A DNA stretch of 64,000 nucleotides from Bosea sp. 29B. GTDB lineage: Bacteria; Pseudomonadota; Alphaproteobacteria; Rhizobiales; Beijerinckiaceae. The position numbers and the translations under genes were made by a program. A model generated the notes under the pieces. That model was not told the origin of the DNA and made no database searches. It saw only the letters and a list, made by a program, of their open reading frames with translations. Shown in pieces: positions 16,938-25,653 of this stretch (positions are counted from its first letter, which is position 1; every line of letters begins with the position of its first letter). The stretch lies in NCBI RefSeq assembly GCF_902506165.1, contig NZ_LR733817.1, positions 2,139,408 to 2,203,407 of the forward strand, in the 5' to 3' direction.

Positions 16938-17662
16938 TCCTCTTCCCCGCCATCGACCTCAAGGAAGGCCGCTGCGTCCGCCTGAAGCAGGGCGACATGG
17001 ACCAGGCGACGATCTTCAACGACGATCCCGCCGCCCAGGCCGCGACCTTCGAGGCCCAGGGATTTGAGTGGCTGCATGTCGTCGATCTCGATGGCGCCTT
17101 CGCCGGCAAGCCGATGAACGCGGCTGCGGTCGAAGCGATCCTGAAGCGCGTGCGCTTTCCGGTGCAGCTCGGCGGCGGCATCCGCGACATGAAGACGGTC
17201 GAGGGCTGGCTCGGAAAGGGCATCGCCCGTGTCATCATCGGCACGGCCGCGGTGCGTGATCCCGGCTTCGTTCGCGAGGCGGCCAAGGCGTTTCCGGGCA
17301 AGGTCGCTGTCGGCATCGACGCGCGCGACGGCTTCGTCGCGGTCGAAGGCTGGGCCGAGACCTCGGCGCTTGCTGCCGACGATCTCGGCCGCCGCTTCGA
17401 GGACGCCGGCGTCGCTGCGATCGTCTACACCGACATCGCCCGCGACGGCATGCTCCAGGGCATCAACTGGGACGGCACGATCGCGCTCGCCCATGCGCTG
17501 ACGATCCCGGTGATCGCCTCTGGTGGGCTCGCCTCCATGGCCGATATCGAGCGCCTCTGCGCGCCCGATGCCGCGATCCTCGAAGGCGCGATCACCGGCC
17601 GCGCCCTCTATGACGGCCGGATCGACCCGGCGGCGGCGCTGGCGCGGCTGGCGGCGGCCTGA
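16934..17662 (+). CDS. hisA: Phosphoribosylformimino-5-aminoimidazole carboxamide ribotide isomerase
   Basis: A 242-aa (beta-alpha)8 barrel isomerase, fourth step of histidine synthesis. The N-terminus [20 protein letters not shown] holds the catalytic Asp in AIDLK, and the second catalytic Asp is in [13 protein letters not shown]. The phosphate-binding loops are QLGGGIRD and ASGGLAS. The start is GTG at 16934, which overlaps the hisH stop; longer frames simply read back through hisH. A hairpin (17653-17672) spans the stop codon, and the next gene, a carbonic anhydrase, is convergent. Confidence 0.97.
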   Translation: MILFPAIDLKEGRCVRLKQGDMDQATIFNDDPAAQAATFEAQGFEWLHVVDLDGAFAGKPMNAAAVEAILKRVRFPVQLGGGIRDMKTVEGWLGKGIARVIIGTAAVRDPGFVREAAKAFPGKVAVGIDARDGFVAVEGWAETSALAADDLGRRFEDAGVAAIVYTDIARDGMLQGINWDGTIALAHALTIPVIASGGLASMADIERLCAPDAAILEGAITGRALYDGRIDPAAALARLAAA

Positions 17663-17672
17663 GAAGGCCGCC
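17653..17672 (+). terminator. GC-rich hairpin across the hisA stop codon
   Basis: GGCGGCCT (17653-17660) and AGGCCGCC (17665-17672) form a perfect 8-bp stem with loop GAGA. It covers the hisA stop codon and lies between the convergent hisA and carbonic anhydrase genes, so it could act on either strand. There is no T-tract, so this may be a weak or Rho-aided terminator. Confidence 0.35.
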
Positions 17673-17693
17673 GACCGGCAGGGTGTTGGGTGC

Positions 17694-18398
17694 CTAGACC
17701 AGCTCGACCTTGCCGGTCGCCAAATCGTAGACACCGCCGACGACGTTGAGCTGCTTCTGCACGAGGCGCTGCGACAGGATCGGCGTCGCCTTCTGCAGCT
17801 TGGCGACGTTGAGCCTGACATTGGCGATGGTAGCGGCCTTCAGCAGGTCGGCCGCCCCCTCCTTCTGCGCCGCGAGCACAGCCGGCCTGATCGCATTGGT
17901 CAGTGACGGCAGGCGTCCCGGCAGCTTGGTCTTGTTCTTGACCACGTCGATGGTCGCCGAGACGGCACCGCAATTGCTGTGGCCGAGCACCAGGATGAGC
18001 TGCGAGCCCAGCACCTGCGCGCCATATTCGAGGCTCGCCAACACGTCGGCATTGACGAAATTGCCGGCGACGCGGGTGACGAAGAGCTGGCCCGGCCCCT
18101 GATCGAAGGCGAGTTCCGGCGCGACGCGCGAATCGGCGCAGCTCAGAATCGAGGCGAAGGGCGCCTGCGAATCGGCGCGCGCTACCCGCCCGGCCGAGAA
18201 GTCGCGCTCGCTGAGATTCCCCGAAACATAGCGGGCATTGCCGTCCACCAGCCGCTTCAGGGCTTCGTCGGGGCCGACCGCGGCCGATTGCGCCAGCAAA
18301 GGCATGGGCAGCGCGCTGGCGAGGGCCAAGCCGGCGCCGGCGGCAAACAGTCTGCGACGCGTAAGCTTGCCGGCGGCCGAAACACAATGATCGCACAT
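17694..18398 (-). CDS. Tat-exported beta-class carbonic anhydrase
   Basis: A 234-aa protein. Residues ~12-37 (LTRRRLFAAGAGLALASALPMPLLAQS) form a twin-arginine signal with an A-x-A-like cleavage site, so the enzyme should act folded in the periplasm. The mature part has the beta-carbonic anhydrase zinc ligands and catalytic dyad: SCADSRV (Cys, Asp, Arg) and GHSNCGAV (His, Cys). It interconverts CO2 and bicarbonate. It lies on the opposite strand inside the his operon next to two periplasmic PheC-like genes. All three are exported proteins, but they need not share a pathway, since 226 bp separate the first PheC-like stop from this start. Confidence 0.92.
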   Translation of the reverse strand: MCDHCVSAAGKLTRRRLFAAGAGLALASALPMPLLAQSAAVGPDEALKRLVDGNARYVSGNLSERDFSAGRVARADSQAPFASILSCADSRVAPELAFDQGPGQLFVTRVAGNFVNADVLASLEYGAQVLGSQLILVLGHSNCGAVSATIDVVKNKTKLPGRLPSLTNAIRPAVLAAQKEGAADLLKAATIANVRLNVAKLQKATPILSQRLVQKQLNVVGGVYDLATGKVELV

Positions 18399-18624
18399 CG
18401 TCGCAATCCTCGCATGGGTAGGATGCGCTTCGGCACGCTTCGGGATCAGCGCGCGGCGCGTGCTTTGTCAGCGCTGCCGATGCTAGGCTTCCCCGACGGC
18501 AACTGACAGCGCAAATCGTGCAATGATCGATCCGGCTGGCACGAGCGTGAACGACGGGTGAACCGGCCGGCTCGCGGTCTTTCGACCACCGGCCAGGATG
18601 CTTCCACCCGGAACCGCCGGAACC

Positions 18625-19410
18625 TCAGCGCAGATACTGCTCGTAATAGCGCTGGTACTCGCCGGTGGCCTTGGCGATGTGCAGCCATTGGTCGACGAAG
18701 GCCTTGAAGATCACGTCGCCGCGCGGCAGCAGATAGCCGATCTCGATGAAGGTCAGCGGCTTGTCGGGATTGATCGCGCAGAGGCCCGGTTTCAGCTTCT
18801 GCTGCACGGTCGCTTCGATCGCCTCGGTGACGAACACATCGGCGCGCCCGGCCAGGATCTCGTCGAAGATGCCGACATTGTCCTGGTGCAGCGTGATCTT
18901 GGCCTGCTTGAAGTTGCTCTTGGCAAAGCGCTCATTGGTACCGCCGGGATTGGCGATCGCGGTGACGCCGGGCTTGTCGATGTCGGCGACGCTCTGGAAC
19001 TTGTCCTTGTCGGCGCAGCGTGCCAGCGGAATCTTGCCGGTCCGCAGTGCCGGCTCCGAGTAGAACACGCGCTTCTGCCGTTCCAGCGTCACGCCGATGC
19101 CGCCCATGGCGACGTCGCATTTGCCACCGGTGAAATCGGCCATCAACTCGGCCCATTTCGTCCGCACGAACTTCGGCTCGACGCCGATCGCCTTGGCGAG
19201 CGACTTCGCCATCTCGATGTCGATGCCCTCGAAGCTCTCGCCGACGGCATTGGTGAACGGCTTGTAGTCGCCGGTGGTGCAGATGCGGAGCGTGCCGGCG
19301 CTCTGGATCGCATCGAGCGCACTCGCAGGCGCTTGCGCCTGGACGGTGCCGATCGAGGACAAGCCTGCGCAGGCGGTGGCGAACGCACCGCGGATGATCG
19401 TCGACAGCAT
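18625..19410 (-). CDS. Periplasmic PheC-like protein (cyclohexadienyl dehydratase/solute-binding family), copy 1
   Basis: A 261-aa exported protein with a Sec signal ([27 protein letters not shown]). The mature part is a type II periplasmic binding fold. It resembles Pseudomonas PheC, the periplasmic cyclohexadienyl/arogenate dehydratase that evolved from amino-acid binding proteins: [65 protein letters not shown] and FVDQWLHIA. The Glu that serves as general acid in PheC appears conserved in [12 protein letters not shown]. No permease or ATPase genes are nearby, which also favours an enzyme over a transporter subunit. ATG 19410 is preferred to the longest start at 19446 because the signal peptide begins there with GAGGG upstream. 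Confidence 0.8.
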   Translation of the reverse strand: MLSTIIRGAFATACAGLSSIGTVQAQAPASALDAIQSAGTLRICTTGDYKPFTNAVGESFEGIDIEMAKSLAKAIGVEPKFVRTKWAELMADFTGGKCDVAMGGIGVTLERQKRVFYSEPALRTGKIPLARCADKDKFQSVADIDKPGVTAIANPGGTNERFAKSNFKQAKITLHQDNVGIFDEILAGRADVFVTEAIEATVQQKLKPGLCAINPDKPLTFIEIGYLLPRGDVIFKAFVDQWLHIAKATGEYQRYYEQYLR

Positions 19411-19611
19411 GAAAAGCCCTCGTCCCCTCTTTTGTCGTTGCCGCAAGGAGAGCAGCGTGCAGGGGCAGGTTCAACCGCCATGCAGGCGAGGGCGCCCGTG
19501 CCGGGCACGCATCGCTCGCCTAGCAGGCGTTGCATCCCGCTGTGCCGAAACATGCTTCAGGTTGCGCCGCGCCGCGATCTGTCAGCGGAGCGGCGCAGCC
19601 AGGCTGAAGGA

Positions 19612-20409
19612 TCAGCGGACGAACTGGTTGTAGATCGTGCCGAACTCGCCGGTCGCCTTGGCGAGGTGCAGCCACTGGTCGACGAAGGCCTTGAAGACGG
19701 TGTCGCCGCGCGGCAGCAGATAGCCCATCTCGCCATATTGCAGGGGGGAGTCGGGATTGATGGCGCACAAGCCCGGCCGGATCTTCTCCTGGACCTTGGT
19801 CTCGATCGATTCAGCCACCATGATATCGGCCTTGCCGGCGAGGATCTGGTCCCAGATCGTGACATTGTCCGGGAAGATCTCGATCTTGGCCTGCTTGAAG
19901 TTGGCGCGCACGAAGCGCTCATTGGTGCCGCCGGGATTCACGATGACGCGCGTCTCCGGCTTGTCGATGTCGGCGACGGTCTGGAACTTCGAGACATCGG
20001 CGCAGCGCGCGATCGGCGCCTTGCCGTTGATCAGATAGGGCGCGGAGAAGAAGGCGCGTTTCTGCCGGTCGAGCGTGACCGAGATGCCGCCCATGGCGAT
20101 GTCGCATTTGCCGCCGGTGAAATCGTTCATCAGGTCGGCCCATTTCGTCTGCACGAACTTGGCCTCGACGCCGATGGCCTTCGCCAGCGATTTCGCGAGC
20201 TCGATGTCGATGCCCTCGAAGCTGCCGTCCTTGGCGAGCGTGAACGGCTTGTAGTCGCCGGTCGTGCAGACCTGCAGGGCACCGCGGCTCTGGATCGTCT
20301 CGAGCTGGCTGGCCGGAGCCTGTGCCAGCGCGGCGGCGCTCACACCGAGCCCGGCCACGGCGCTCAGCACAGCCAGTTTCAGGCCCTTGAAGGGCGATGT
20401 GATCGTCAT
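19612..20409 (-). CDS. Periplasmic PheC-like protein (cyclohexadienyl dehydratase/solute-binding family), copy 2
   Basis: A 265-aa paralogue of the downstream gene, similar along its whole length. It has a Sec signal ([20 protein letters not shown]... ending AALAQA), then [82 protein letters not shown] and FVDQWLHLA. The PheC general-acid Glu position is kept ([12 protein letters not shown]). I chose ATG 20409, with GAGGGGATTTTC before it; both copies share a GAGGG..TTTTC leader. It diverges from hisF across 153 bp. A binding protein for an orphan amino-acid transporter remains the alternative. Confidence 0.8.
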   Translation of the reverse strand: MTITSPFKGLKLAVLSAVAGLGVSAAALAQAPASQLETIQSRGALQVCTTGDYKPFTLAKDGSFEGIDIELAKSLAKAIGVEAKFVQTKWADLMNDFTGGKCDIAMGGISVTLDRQKRAFFSAPYLINGKAPIARCADVSKFQTVADIDKPETRVIVNPGGTNERFVRANFKQAKIEIFPDNVTIWDQILAGKADIMVAESIETKVQEKIRPGLCAINPDSPLQYGEMGYLLPRGDTVFKAFVDQWLHLAKATGEFGTIYNQFVR

Positions 20410-20562
20410 GAAAATCCCCTCGATTTTGCTTGTGGCGCGCAAGAGAGCAGGGATCGTGGCGGCGATCAATCCGGCCGGTGCGCGCTGCGTTTGCGTGCAG
20501 TGCAGCGGCGGCGCTATATGCGCCGACCCGTTTTTGTCGCTCCCGCTCGGGCAGGCCCACCG

Positions 20563-21327
20563 ATGACCCTGAAGACCCGCATCATCCCTTGCCTCGACGT
20601 CAAGGACGGCCGTGTCGTCAAGGGCGTCAAGTTCGTCGATCTCGTCGATGCCGGCGATCCCGTCGAGGCGGCCAAAGCCTATGACGCGGCAGGCGCCGAC
20701 GAGCTCTGCTTCCTCGACATCACCGCGAGCCATGAGGCGCGCGGCACCTTGCTCGACGTCGTCACCCGTACGGCCGAGGCCTGCTTCATGCCCCTGACCG
20801 TCGGCGGCGGCGTGCGCAAGGTCGAGGACATCCGCGCACTGCTGCTGGCCGGCGCCGACAAGGTCGCGATCAACACCGCGGCGGTGACCAACCGCCCCTT
20901 CGTCAAGGAAGCCGCGGAAAAGTTCGGCGACCAGTGCATCGTCGTCGCCATCGACGCCAAGCAGGTCACGCCCGGTCGCTGGGAGATCTTCACCCATGGT
21001 GGGCGCAACGCCACCGGCATCGATGCCATCGCCTTTGCGCGCGAGGTCGTTTCGCTCGGCGCCGGCGAGTTGCTGGTGACCTCGATGGACCGCGACGGCA
21101 CGAAATCGGGTTACGATATCGGCCTGACCCAGCGCATTGCCGACGCGGTCTCGGTGCCGGTGATCGCTTCGGGCGGCGTCGGCGACCTCGACGACCTCGT
21201 TGCCGGCGTGCGCGACGGCCATGCCTCGGCCGTGCTCGCCGCCTCGATCTTCCATTTCGGCACCTACAGCATCCCGCAGGCCAAGGCGCACATGGCCGCC
21301 GCCGGGCTGGCGATGCGGCTGGATTGA
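20563..21327 (+). CDS. hisF: Imidazole glycerol phosphate synthase cyclase subunit HisF
   Basis: A 254-aa (beta-alpha)8 barrel that joins ammonia from HisH to PRFAR. The catalytic Asp residues lie in [15 protein letters not shown] and [13 protein letters not shown], and phosphate loops are [11 protein letters not shown] and [11 protein letters not shown]. The ATG at 20563 gives the usual N-terminus [12 protein letters not shown]; longer frames are shadows through the neighbouring antisense genes. Because hisA lies upstream beyond three opposite-strand genes, hisF-hisE-coaA need their own promoter in 20410-20562. Confidence 0.97.
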   Translation: MTLKTRIIPCLDVKDGRVVKGVKFVDLVDAGDPVEAAKAYDAAGADELCFLDITASHEARGTLLDVVTRTAEACFMPLTVGGGVRKVEDIRALLLAGADKVAINTAAVTNRPFVKEAAEKFGDQCIVVAIDAKQVTPGRWEIFTHGGRNATGIDAIAFAREVVSLGAGELLVTSMDRDGTKSGYDIGLTQRIADAVSVPVIASGGVGDLDDLVAGVRDGHASAVLAASIFHFGTYSIPQAKAHMAAAGLAMRLD

Positions 21328-21330
21328 GCG

Positions 21331-21651
21331 ATGACGACTTTCACCCTCGCCGATCTCGAACGCATCGTTGCCGAGCGCGCGAGCGCCGCGCCGGAGGAAT
21401 CCTGGACGGCCAAGCTCCTCGCCGCCGGGCCCGAGCGCGCCGCCAAGAAATTCGGCGAGGAGGCGGTCGAGGCCGTCATCGCGGCCGTGAAAGGTGATCG
21501 CGACGAACTGATCGCCGAGAGCGCCGATGTGCTTTATCATCTTTTGGTCGTGCTGAAGTCCCGCGATGTTGCATTGCGGGACGTCTTGAGCCAGCTTGAG
21601 GCCCGTACCGCGCGCTCCGGCCTGGCCGAAAAGGCGGCGCGGCCCCGTTAG
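21331..21651 (+). CDS. hisE: Phosphoribosyl-ATP diphosphatase
   Basis: A 106-aa all-alpha NTP pyrophosphohydrolase, second step of histidine synthesis. The MazG-type metal site is visible in [35 protein letters not shown] (E-E-x-x-E and E-x-x-D). It begins three bases after the hisF stop and is therefore co-translated with it. In this organism HisE is separate from HisI, which is not in the window. Confidence 0.96.
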   Translation: MTTFTLADLERIVAERASAAPEESWTAKLLAAGPERAAKKFGEEAVEAVIAAVKGDRDELIAESADVLYHLLVVLKSRDVALRDVLSQLEARTARSGLAEKAARPR

Positions 21652-21725
21652 GGCCTGGTCGTGCCCAAGGTTTGAAAGTCGAGGCGGTCGCGTTGAACCT
21701 CGAAGCTTGGAATACGGGGGGTATC

Positions 21726-22700
21726 ATGGACCAGCGTCCGCTCGCGGCGCCATCCGCCCCCGATCTGGTCTCGCCCTATCGCAGCTTCTCGCGCGACGAG
21801 TGGGCGCATTTGCGGGCCGATGCACCGCTGACGCTCTCGGTCGACGATCTGACCAAATTGCAATCGATCAACGACCCGATCTCGCTCGACGAGATCGTCG
21901 CGATCTACCTGCCGCTCTCGCGCCTGCTCTCACTCTACGTCGCCGCAACGCAAGGGCTGTTCAAGGCGACGCAGCGCTTCCTGATGGCCGAGGCCGAGGT
22001 CAAGGTCCCCTATGTCATCGGCGTCGCCGGCTCGGTGGCCGTCGGCAAGTCGACCACGGCGCGCGTGCTGAAGGCTTTGCTCTCGCGCTGGCCGAACACG
22101 CCCAAGGTCGAGCTCGTCACCACCGACGGCTTCCTTCTGCCCAATGCCGAGCTCGAGCGACGCGGCCTGATGCAGCGCAAGGGCTTCCCGGAAAGCTATG
22201 ACAGCGCTGCGATCCTGCGTTTCCTCTCGGATGTGAAGGCCGGCAAGCGCGCTGTCAGCGCCCCCGTCTATTCGCACCTGGTCTACGACGTGGTGCCCGG
22301 CGAGCAGGTCACAGTCGAGCGGCCGGACATCCTGATCCTCGAGGGGCTCAACGTGCTGCAGGCGAGCCGCCTGCCGAAGGACGGCACGGTCACCCCGATC
22401 GTGTCGGACTTCTTCGACTTCTCGGTCTATCTCGACGCCGACGAGAACGACCTGCACCGCTGGTACGTCAACCGCTTCATGACGCTGCGCCAGACCGCCT
22501 TCCGCGATCCGCGCTCCTTCTTCCGCAAATACGCCGAGATCGGCGAGGAGGAGGCGCTCTCCATCGCCGAGAAGCTCTGGACCGGCATCAACCTGCCCAA
22601 TCTGCGCGAGAACATCGTGCCGACCCGCCAGCGCGCCAGCCTGATCCTGACCAAGGGCGCGAGCCACCGCATCCAGCAGGTCGCGCTGCGGCGGCTCTAG
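21726..22700 (+). CDS. coaA: Pantothenate kinase (type I)
   Basis: A 324-aa P-loop kinase that phosphorylates pantothenate, the first and regulated step of coenzyme A synthesis. The P-loop is [17 protein letters not shown], and the CoaA blocks [21 protein letters not shown] and NFLRxNI-like [15 protein letters not shown] follow. The start is the ATG at 21726, with GGGGGG four bases before it; the frame extends 18 codons upstream to 21672 without a better site. It follows hisE at 74 bp, an order (hisE-coaA) kept in many alphaproteobacteria. Confidence 0.96.
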   Translation: MDQRPLAAPSAPDLVSPYRSFSRDEWAHLRADAPLTLSVDDLTKLQSINDPISLDEIVAIYLPLSRLLSLYVAATQGLFKATQRFLMAEAEVKVPYVIGVAGSVAVGKSTTARVLKALLSRWPNTPKVELVTTDGFLLPNAELERRGLMQRKGFPESYDSAAILRFLSDVKAGKRAVSAPVYSHLVYDVVPGEQVTVERPDILILEGLNVLQASRLPKDGTVTPIVSDFFDFSVYLDADENDLHRWYVNRFMTLRQTAFRDPRSFFRKYAEIGEEEALSIAEKLWTGINLPNLRENIVPTRQRASLILTKGASHRIQQVALRRL

Positions 22701-22732
22701 GGCGGGCATCGAGCCGCCGGGTCCAGAACACG

Positions 22733-23260
22733 ATGACGATCTATGTCGCCCTGCTGCACTCGATCGTGCTCGGCCCCGGCGGGCGCGTGGTCATGGCGGA
22801 CCTCAAGGCCATGGCGGCGGAGGCGGGCTTTGGCGACGTGCGCAGCTGGGTCGCCACCGGCAATCTGATCTTCGAGGGCGAGGATGCGCCTCTCGCGGCG
22901 GTCGAGGGGCGGCTGGAAGCGGGCTTCCGCGCCCGTTTCGGCAAGCATGTCGACATCATCGCGCGTAAGGCCGGGGACTGGCGGCGGCTCGCCGCCCAAA
23001 ACCCGTTCCCTGAAGGGAATGGCGCCGATATCGGTATCCGCGTCATGCGAAAGCCGCTCGGCTCTGACGTCCTCTCCATGCTCCGCGGGCTCGCCGCGCC
23101 CGGCATTGCGCTGGCCCTCTCCGACGGCGACCTCTGGATCGATTTCGGTGGCAGGCCGAGCGAGACCAGGCTGCTCTCGCATCTGACGACGAAGAAGCTC
23201 GGCATCGGAACGCTGCGCAACGCCAACACCGTCAAAGCGCTCGCCACGATGCTGGACTGA
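22733..23260 (+). CDS. DUF1697-family protein
   Basis: A 175-aa soluble protein of the DUF1697 family, with the typical N-terminus MTIYVALLHSIVLGPGGRVVMADLKAMAAEAGFGDVRSWVATGNLIFEG and a C-terminus resembling the TKKLGIGTLRNANTVKALATML ending of that family (normally T-x-R-N-W-N-T-x-x-K-L). The function is unknown. It follows coaA after 32 bp and shares one base with the next gene (TGATG, 23258-23262), so it is probably in the same transcript as the YqaA-like gene. Confidence 0.85.
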   Translation: MTIYVALLHSIVLGPGGRVVMADLKAMAAEAGFGDVRSWVATGNLIFEGEDAPLAAVEGRLEAGFRARFGKHVDIIARKAGDWRRLAAQNPFPEGNGADIGIRVMRKPLGSDVLSMLRGLAAPGIALALSDGDLWIDFGGRPSETRLLSHLTTKKLGIGTLRNANTVKALATMLD

Positions 23261-23709
23261 TGCCGCTCGATTTCGCGTCCCTCGGCCTGATGGCCGGCGC
23301 TGCCTTCGTCGCCGCGACGCTGCTGCCGGCGCAGTCCGAGGCTGTCTTCATCGGGCTCCTGGCGGCGAAATCGGTCGATCCGACGCTGCTCTTCATCGTC
23401 GCCTCGGTTGCCAACACGGCCGGCTCGGTCGTCAACTGGTGGCTCGGCCGGCTGATCGCGACGGGCGGCGTCGAGCGCCTGCCGGCGCGATTGCGGCCCG
23501 ATCCCGTGCGCTTCGCCAAGGCGCAGGGTTGGTTCGCCCGCTTCGGCTGGCCTTCGCTGCTCTTCTCCTGGCTGCCGATCGGCGGCGATCCGCTGACCTT
23601 CGTTGCGGGCTCGCTCAACTATCCGCTGCTACGTTTCATCCTGCTGGTGTTCATCGGCAAGTCGGCACGCTATGCCTTGCTCTGGGCGGGCTGGGCCGCT
23701 GCTGCATAA
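23260..23709 (+). CDS. YqaA/DedA-type (VTT domain) inner-membrane protein
   Basis: A 149-aa membrane protein with about four hydrophobic segments (LGLMAGAAFVAATLLPAQSEAVFIGLLA, LLFIVASVANTAGSVVNWWLG, FGWPSLLFSWLPIGGDPLTFVAGSL, LLRFILLVFIGKSARYALLWAGWAA). Motifs such as GSVVNWWLGR and SWLPIGGDPLTFVAG identify the YqaA branch of the DedA/VTT superfamily. Larger DedA members are polyprenyl-phosphate or phospholipid translocases; for YqaA the substrate is not established. The ATG overlaps the DUF1697 stop by one base. Confidence 0.85.
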   Translation: MPLDFASLGLMAGAAFVAATLLPAQSEAVFIGLLAAKSVDPTLLFIVASVANTAGSVVNWWLGRLIATGGVERLPARLRPDPVRFAKAQGWFARFGWPSLLFSWLPIGGDPLTFVAGSLNYPLLRFILLVFIGKSARYALLWAGWAAAA

Positions 23710-23770
23710 GCATTTGCGCGGATTCCGGTCTCGGGCTACCAGCGAGGCCCCTTCTGATGGAGACCAGATC

Positions 23771-24121
23771 ATGAGCATCAAGCGCATCGCCCCCGGCCCG
23801 CGCATGTCGAAGGCCGTCGTGCATGGCAACACGGTCTATCTTGCCGGTCAGGTCGCCGACAAGGCTGCCGGCAAGAGCGTCGGCGAGCAGACCAAGGACA
23901 TTCTCTCGATCATCGACGGGCTCCTCGCTGAGGCCGGCACCGACAAGTCGAAGCTGCTGATGGTCAACATCTGGCTCTCCGACATGTCGACCTTCGCCGA
24001 GATGAACGCCGTCTGGGACGGCTGGGTGTCGGCCGGCAACACGCCGGGCCGCGCCACCGTCGAGGCCAAGCTCGCCGGACCGCAGTTCACGGTCGAGATC
24101 GCGGTCATCGCCGCGATCTGA
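23771..24121 (+). CDS. RidA-family (YjgF/UK114) protein
   Basis: A 116-aa small trimer-forming protein. MSIKRIAPGPRMSKAVVHGNTVYLAGQVAD and the C-terminal NTPGRATVEAKLAGPQFTVEIAVIAAI contain the signature Arg (PGRATVE) that binds the carboxylate of enamine/imine intermediates. RidA hydrolyses reactive 2-aminoacrylate-type imines; this member is closest to the subgroup with the LLMVNIWLSDM segment and may be a paralogue with a different imine substrate. The ATG at 23771 is used because longer frames read through the YqaA gene. A repeat element follows 11 bp after the stop. Confidence 0.9.
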   Translation: MSIKRIAPGPRMSKAVVHGNTVYLAGQVADKAAGKSVGEQTKDILSIIDGLLAEAGTDKSKLLMVNIWLSDMSTFAEMNAVWDGWVSAGNTPGRATVEAKLAGPQFTVEIAVIAAI

Positions 24122-24132
24122 TCGCTGTCGCA

Positions 24133-24251
24133 CTAGAGCAGGATGCGAAAAAGTGGGAACCGGTTTTTCGCTGGAATCCTGCTCTAAATTCTTAGAATCG
24201 ATCACGTTTTATGAGTTTGGATCGATTCGATCCAAATTCATCGTGATCTAG
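24133..24251. repeat. Double-hairpin dispersed repeat, copy 2 (CTAG-bounded)
   Basis: Reverse-complement copy of the repeat at 5824-5941. It is bounded by CTAG (24133-24136 and 24248-24251) and contains the same GAGCAGGA...TCCTGCTC and GATCACG...CGTGATC hairpins and the GTGGGAACCGG core. Comparing the two by eye gives close to nine positions in ten identical over 118-119 bp. It lies between ridA and the following gene, and its last base is only one base upstream of that gene's annotated GTG start. Confidence 0.85.
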
Positions 24252-24252
24252 G

Positions 24253-25653
24253 GTGGCGGGAAACGTGAATCCGGAGCTCGCTACCATCCTGGCCCGTGTC
24301 TCGCAGCGCGAGGGTGTTCCCCCCGCGCTGTTGCTCGGGGTGCTCGCCTCGATGGGCGACGCCTCCGGCAAGCCCGACTTCACTCGGATCGAGAACAACT
24401 TGGCGCGCCGCGCCGGAGATTTCCGCAGCCTGCAGACCCGGCTCGCCAGGCCGGCCGGCAACGATCCGGAACGCGACAGATTGCAGGCGCTGGCCATCCA
24501 GGCGCTGGCCGAGGGCCGGCTCGCCGAAGCCGACCGCCTGCTCGCCTTGGCCGAGCAGCGCAATCTCGATGGCGCGGCCGCTCCCGATGCGCTCTCCCGC
24601 GACCGCCTGCTCGCCGCCGCTGCCGGGCGTGCCGATCGTGGTGCGGTGGCGATGCTGCATCTCAATCCGAAAGCCTATGGCGAAGCCGCCGAGCGCTATG
24701 CCGAGGCGGCGCTGATCGCCGATTCCGCTGAAGCTGGCAGCGGGCTCACCTATGCCTGGATGCAGGCCGATGCATTGGCGCGGCGCGGCGCCGACTTCTC
24801 CGACAAGTCCGCTTTCGTCGCTTCGATCGGCCAATTGCGTGGCCTGCTCGCCAAGCTCGACAATTTCGACCAGACCGTGCCCTGGGCGGAGACGCAGCTT
24901 CGGCTGGCGCGCTCTCTCACCGGCCTGTCGCATTATGAGGGCGGCGGCTCCCTGCTACGGCAGGTGGTCGAAATCTACCGCACGACCCTGGAGGATCTGC
25001 AGCGCGCCAAGGCGCCGCGCCTCTGGACCACGCTGCAGACCAGGCTCGGCGAGGCGCTGGCCCGGCTCGGCGAGATCGAGGACGATGCCGGCCTGCTCGA
25101 CGATGGAGTTGCCGCCTTCCGCGCCGGACTGTCAGGGATGACGCGCGCCGACATGCCGCGTGAATGGGGCCGGCTGCAATGGGAGCTCGGCAAGGCCCAT
25201 GTCGCGCTCGGCCTTCGTGCCAGCGGCGTCTCGGCCTTCGAAGCGGCGGTGAACTGTTTCAAGCTGGTGCTCGACGACCGGCCGCGCGAGAGCGCCCCGC
25301 TTGAATGGGCCGAGGTGCAGGACCGGATCGGGGCCGCGCTGGTCGGCCTCGCCGGCTATTACAACGAGCCAGTCGTGCTGGAGGAAGCGATCGCCGCCTT
25401 CGACGCGGCATTGGACGTCAGGCGCCGTGAGATCGTGCCCTCGCTCTGGGCCGAAAGCGCCGCCAACCGGGCCGAGGCGCGGCTGGAGCTGGCTGAGCGC
25501 ATCCGCGACCGCGTTGAGGCTGAGAAGGCGACCACCGAACTCGTCATGGCGATCGAGACGCTGCGCGGCCTTGGCCTCGCAGCCGAGGCCAAGCGGCGTG
25601 AGCCGAAGTTGCGGCGGGCCGCAGTCCTCGTCGAGACCCTTCGGAAAAGCTGA
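24253..25653 (+). CDS. Uncharacterised helical-repeat (TPR-like) protein
   Basis: A 466-aa soluble protein, almost all alpha-helical and rich in Ala, Leu and Glu. Residues ~200-440 contain repeated units of about 50-55 residues with the pattern W-x-x-x-Q-x-x-L-G-x-A-x-x-x-L-G followed by a longer helix (for example LWTTLQTRLGEALARLGE, EWGRLQWELGKAHVALGL, EWAEVQDRIGAALVGLAG). This resembles TPR-type repeats seen in some large scaffolding proteins. There is no signal peptide, membrane helix or catalytic motif. GTG 24253 directly abuts the repeat; GTG 24265, with GGCGGG before it, is an equally good start. Function unknown. Confidence 0.7.
   Translation: MAGNVNPELATILARVSQREGVPPALLLGVLASMGDASGKPDFTRIENNLARRAGDFRSLQTRLARPAGNDPERDRLQALAIQALAEGRLAEADRLLALAEQRNLDGAAAPDALSRDRLLAAAAGRADRGAVAMLHLNPKAYGEAAERYAEAALIADSAEAGSGLTYAWMQADALARRGADFSDKSAFVASIGQLRGLLAKLDNFDQTVPWAETQLRLARSLTGLSHYEGGGSLLRQVVEIYRTTLEDLQRAKAPRLWTTLQTRLGEALARLGEIEDDAGLLDDGVAAFRAGLSGMTRADMPREWGRLQWELGKAHVALGLRASGVSAFEAAVNCFKLVLDDRPRESAPLEWAEVQDRIGAALVGLAGYYNEPVVLEEAIAAFDAALDVRRREIVPSLWAESAANRAEARLELAERIRDRVEAEKATTELVMAIETLRGLGLAAEAKRREPKLRRAAVLVETLRKS

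Noticed and set aside
18598..21327. 909-codon plus-strand frame running into hisF
   Set aside because: It is the antisense of both PheC-like genes joined in frame to hisF by chance; HisF homology starts only at 20563.
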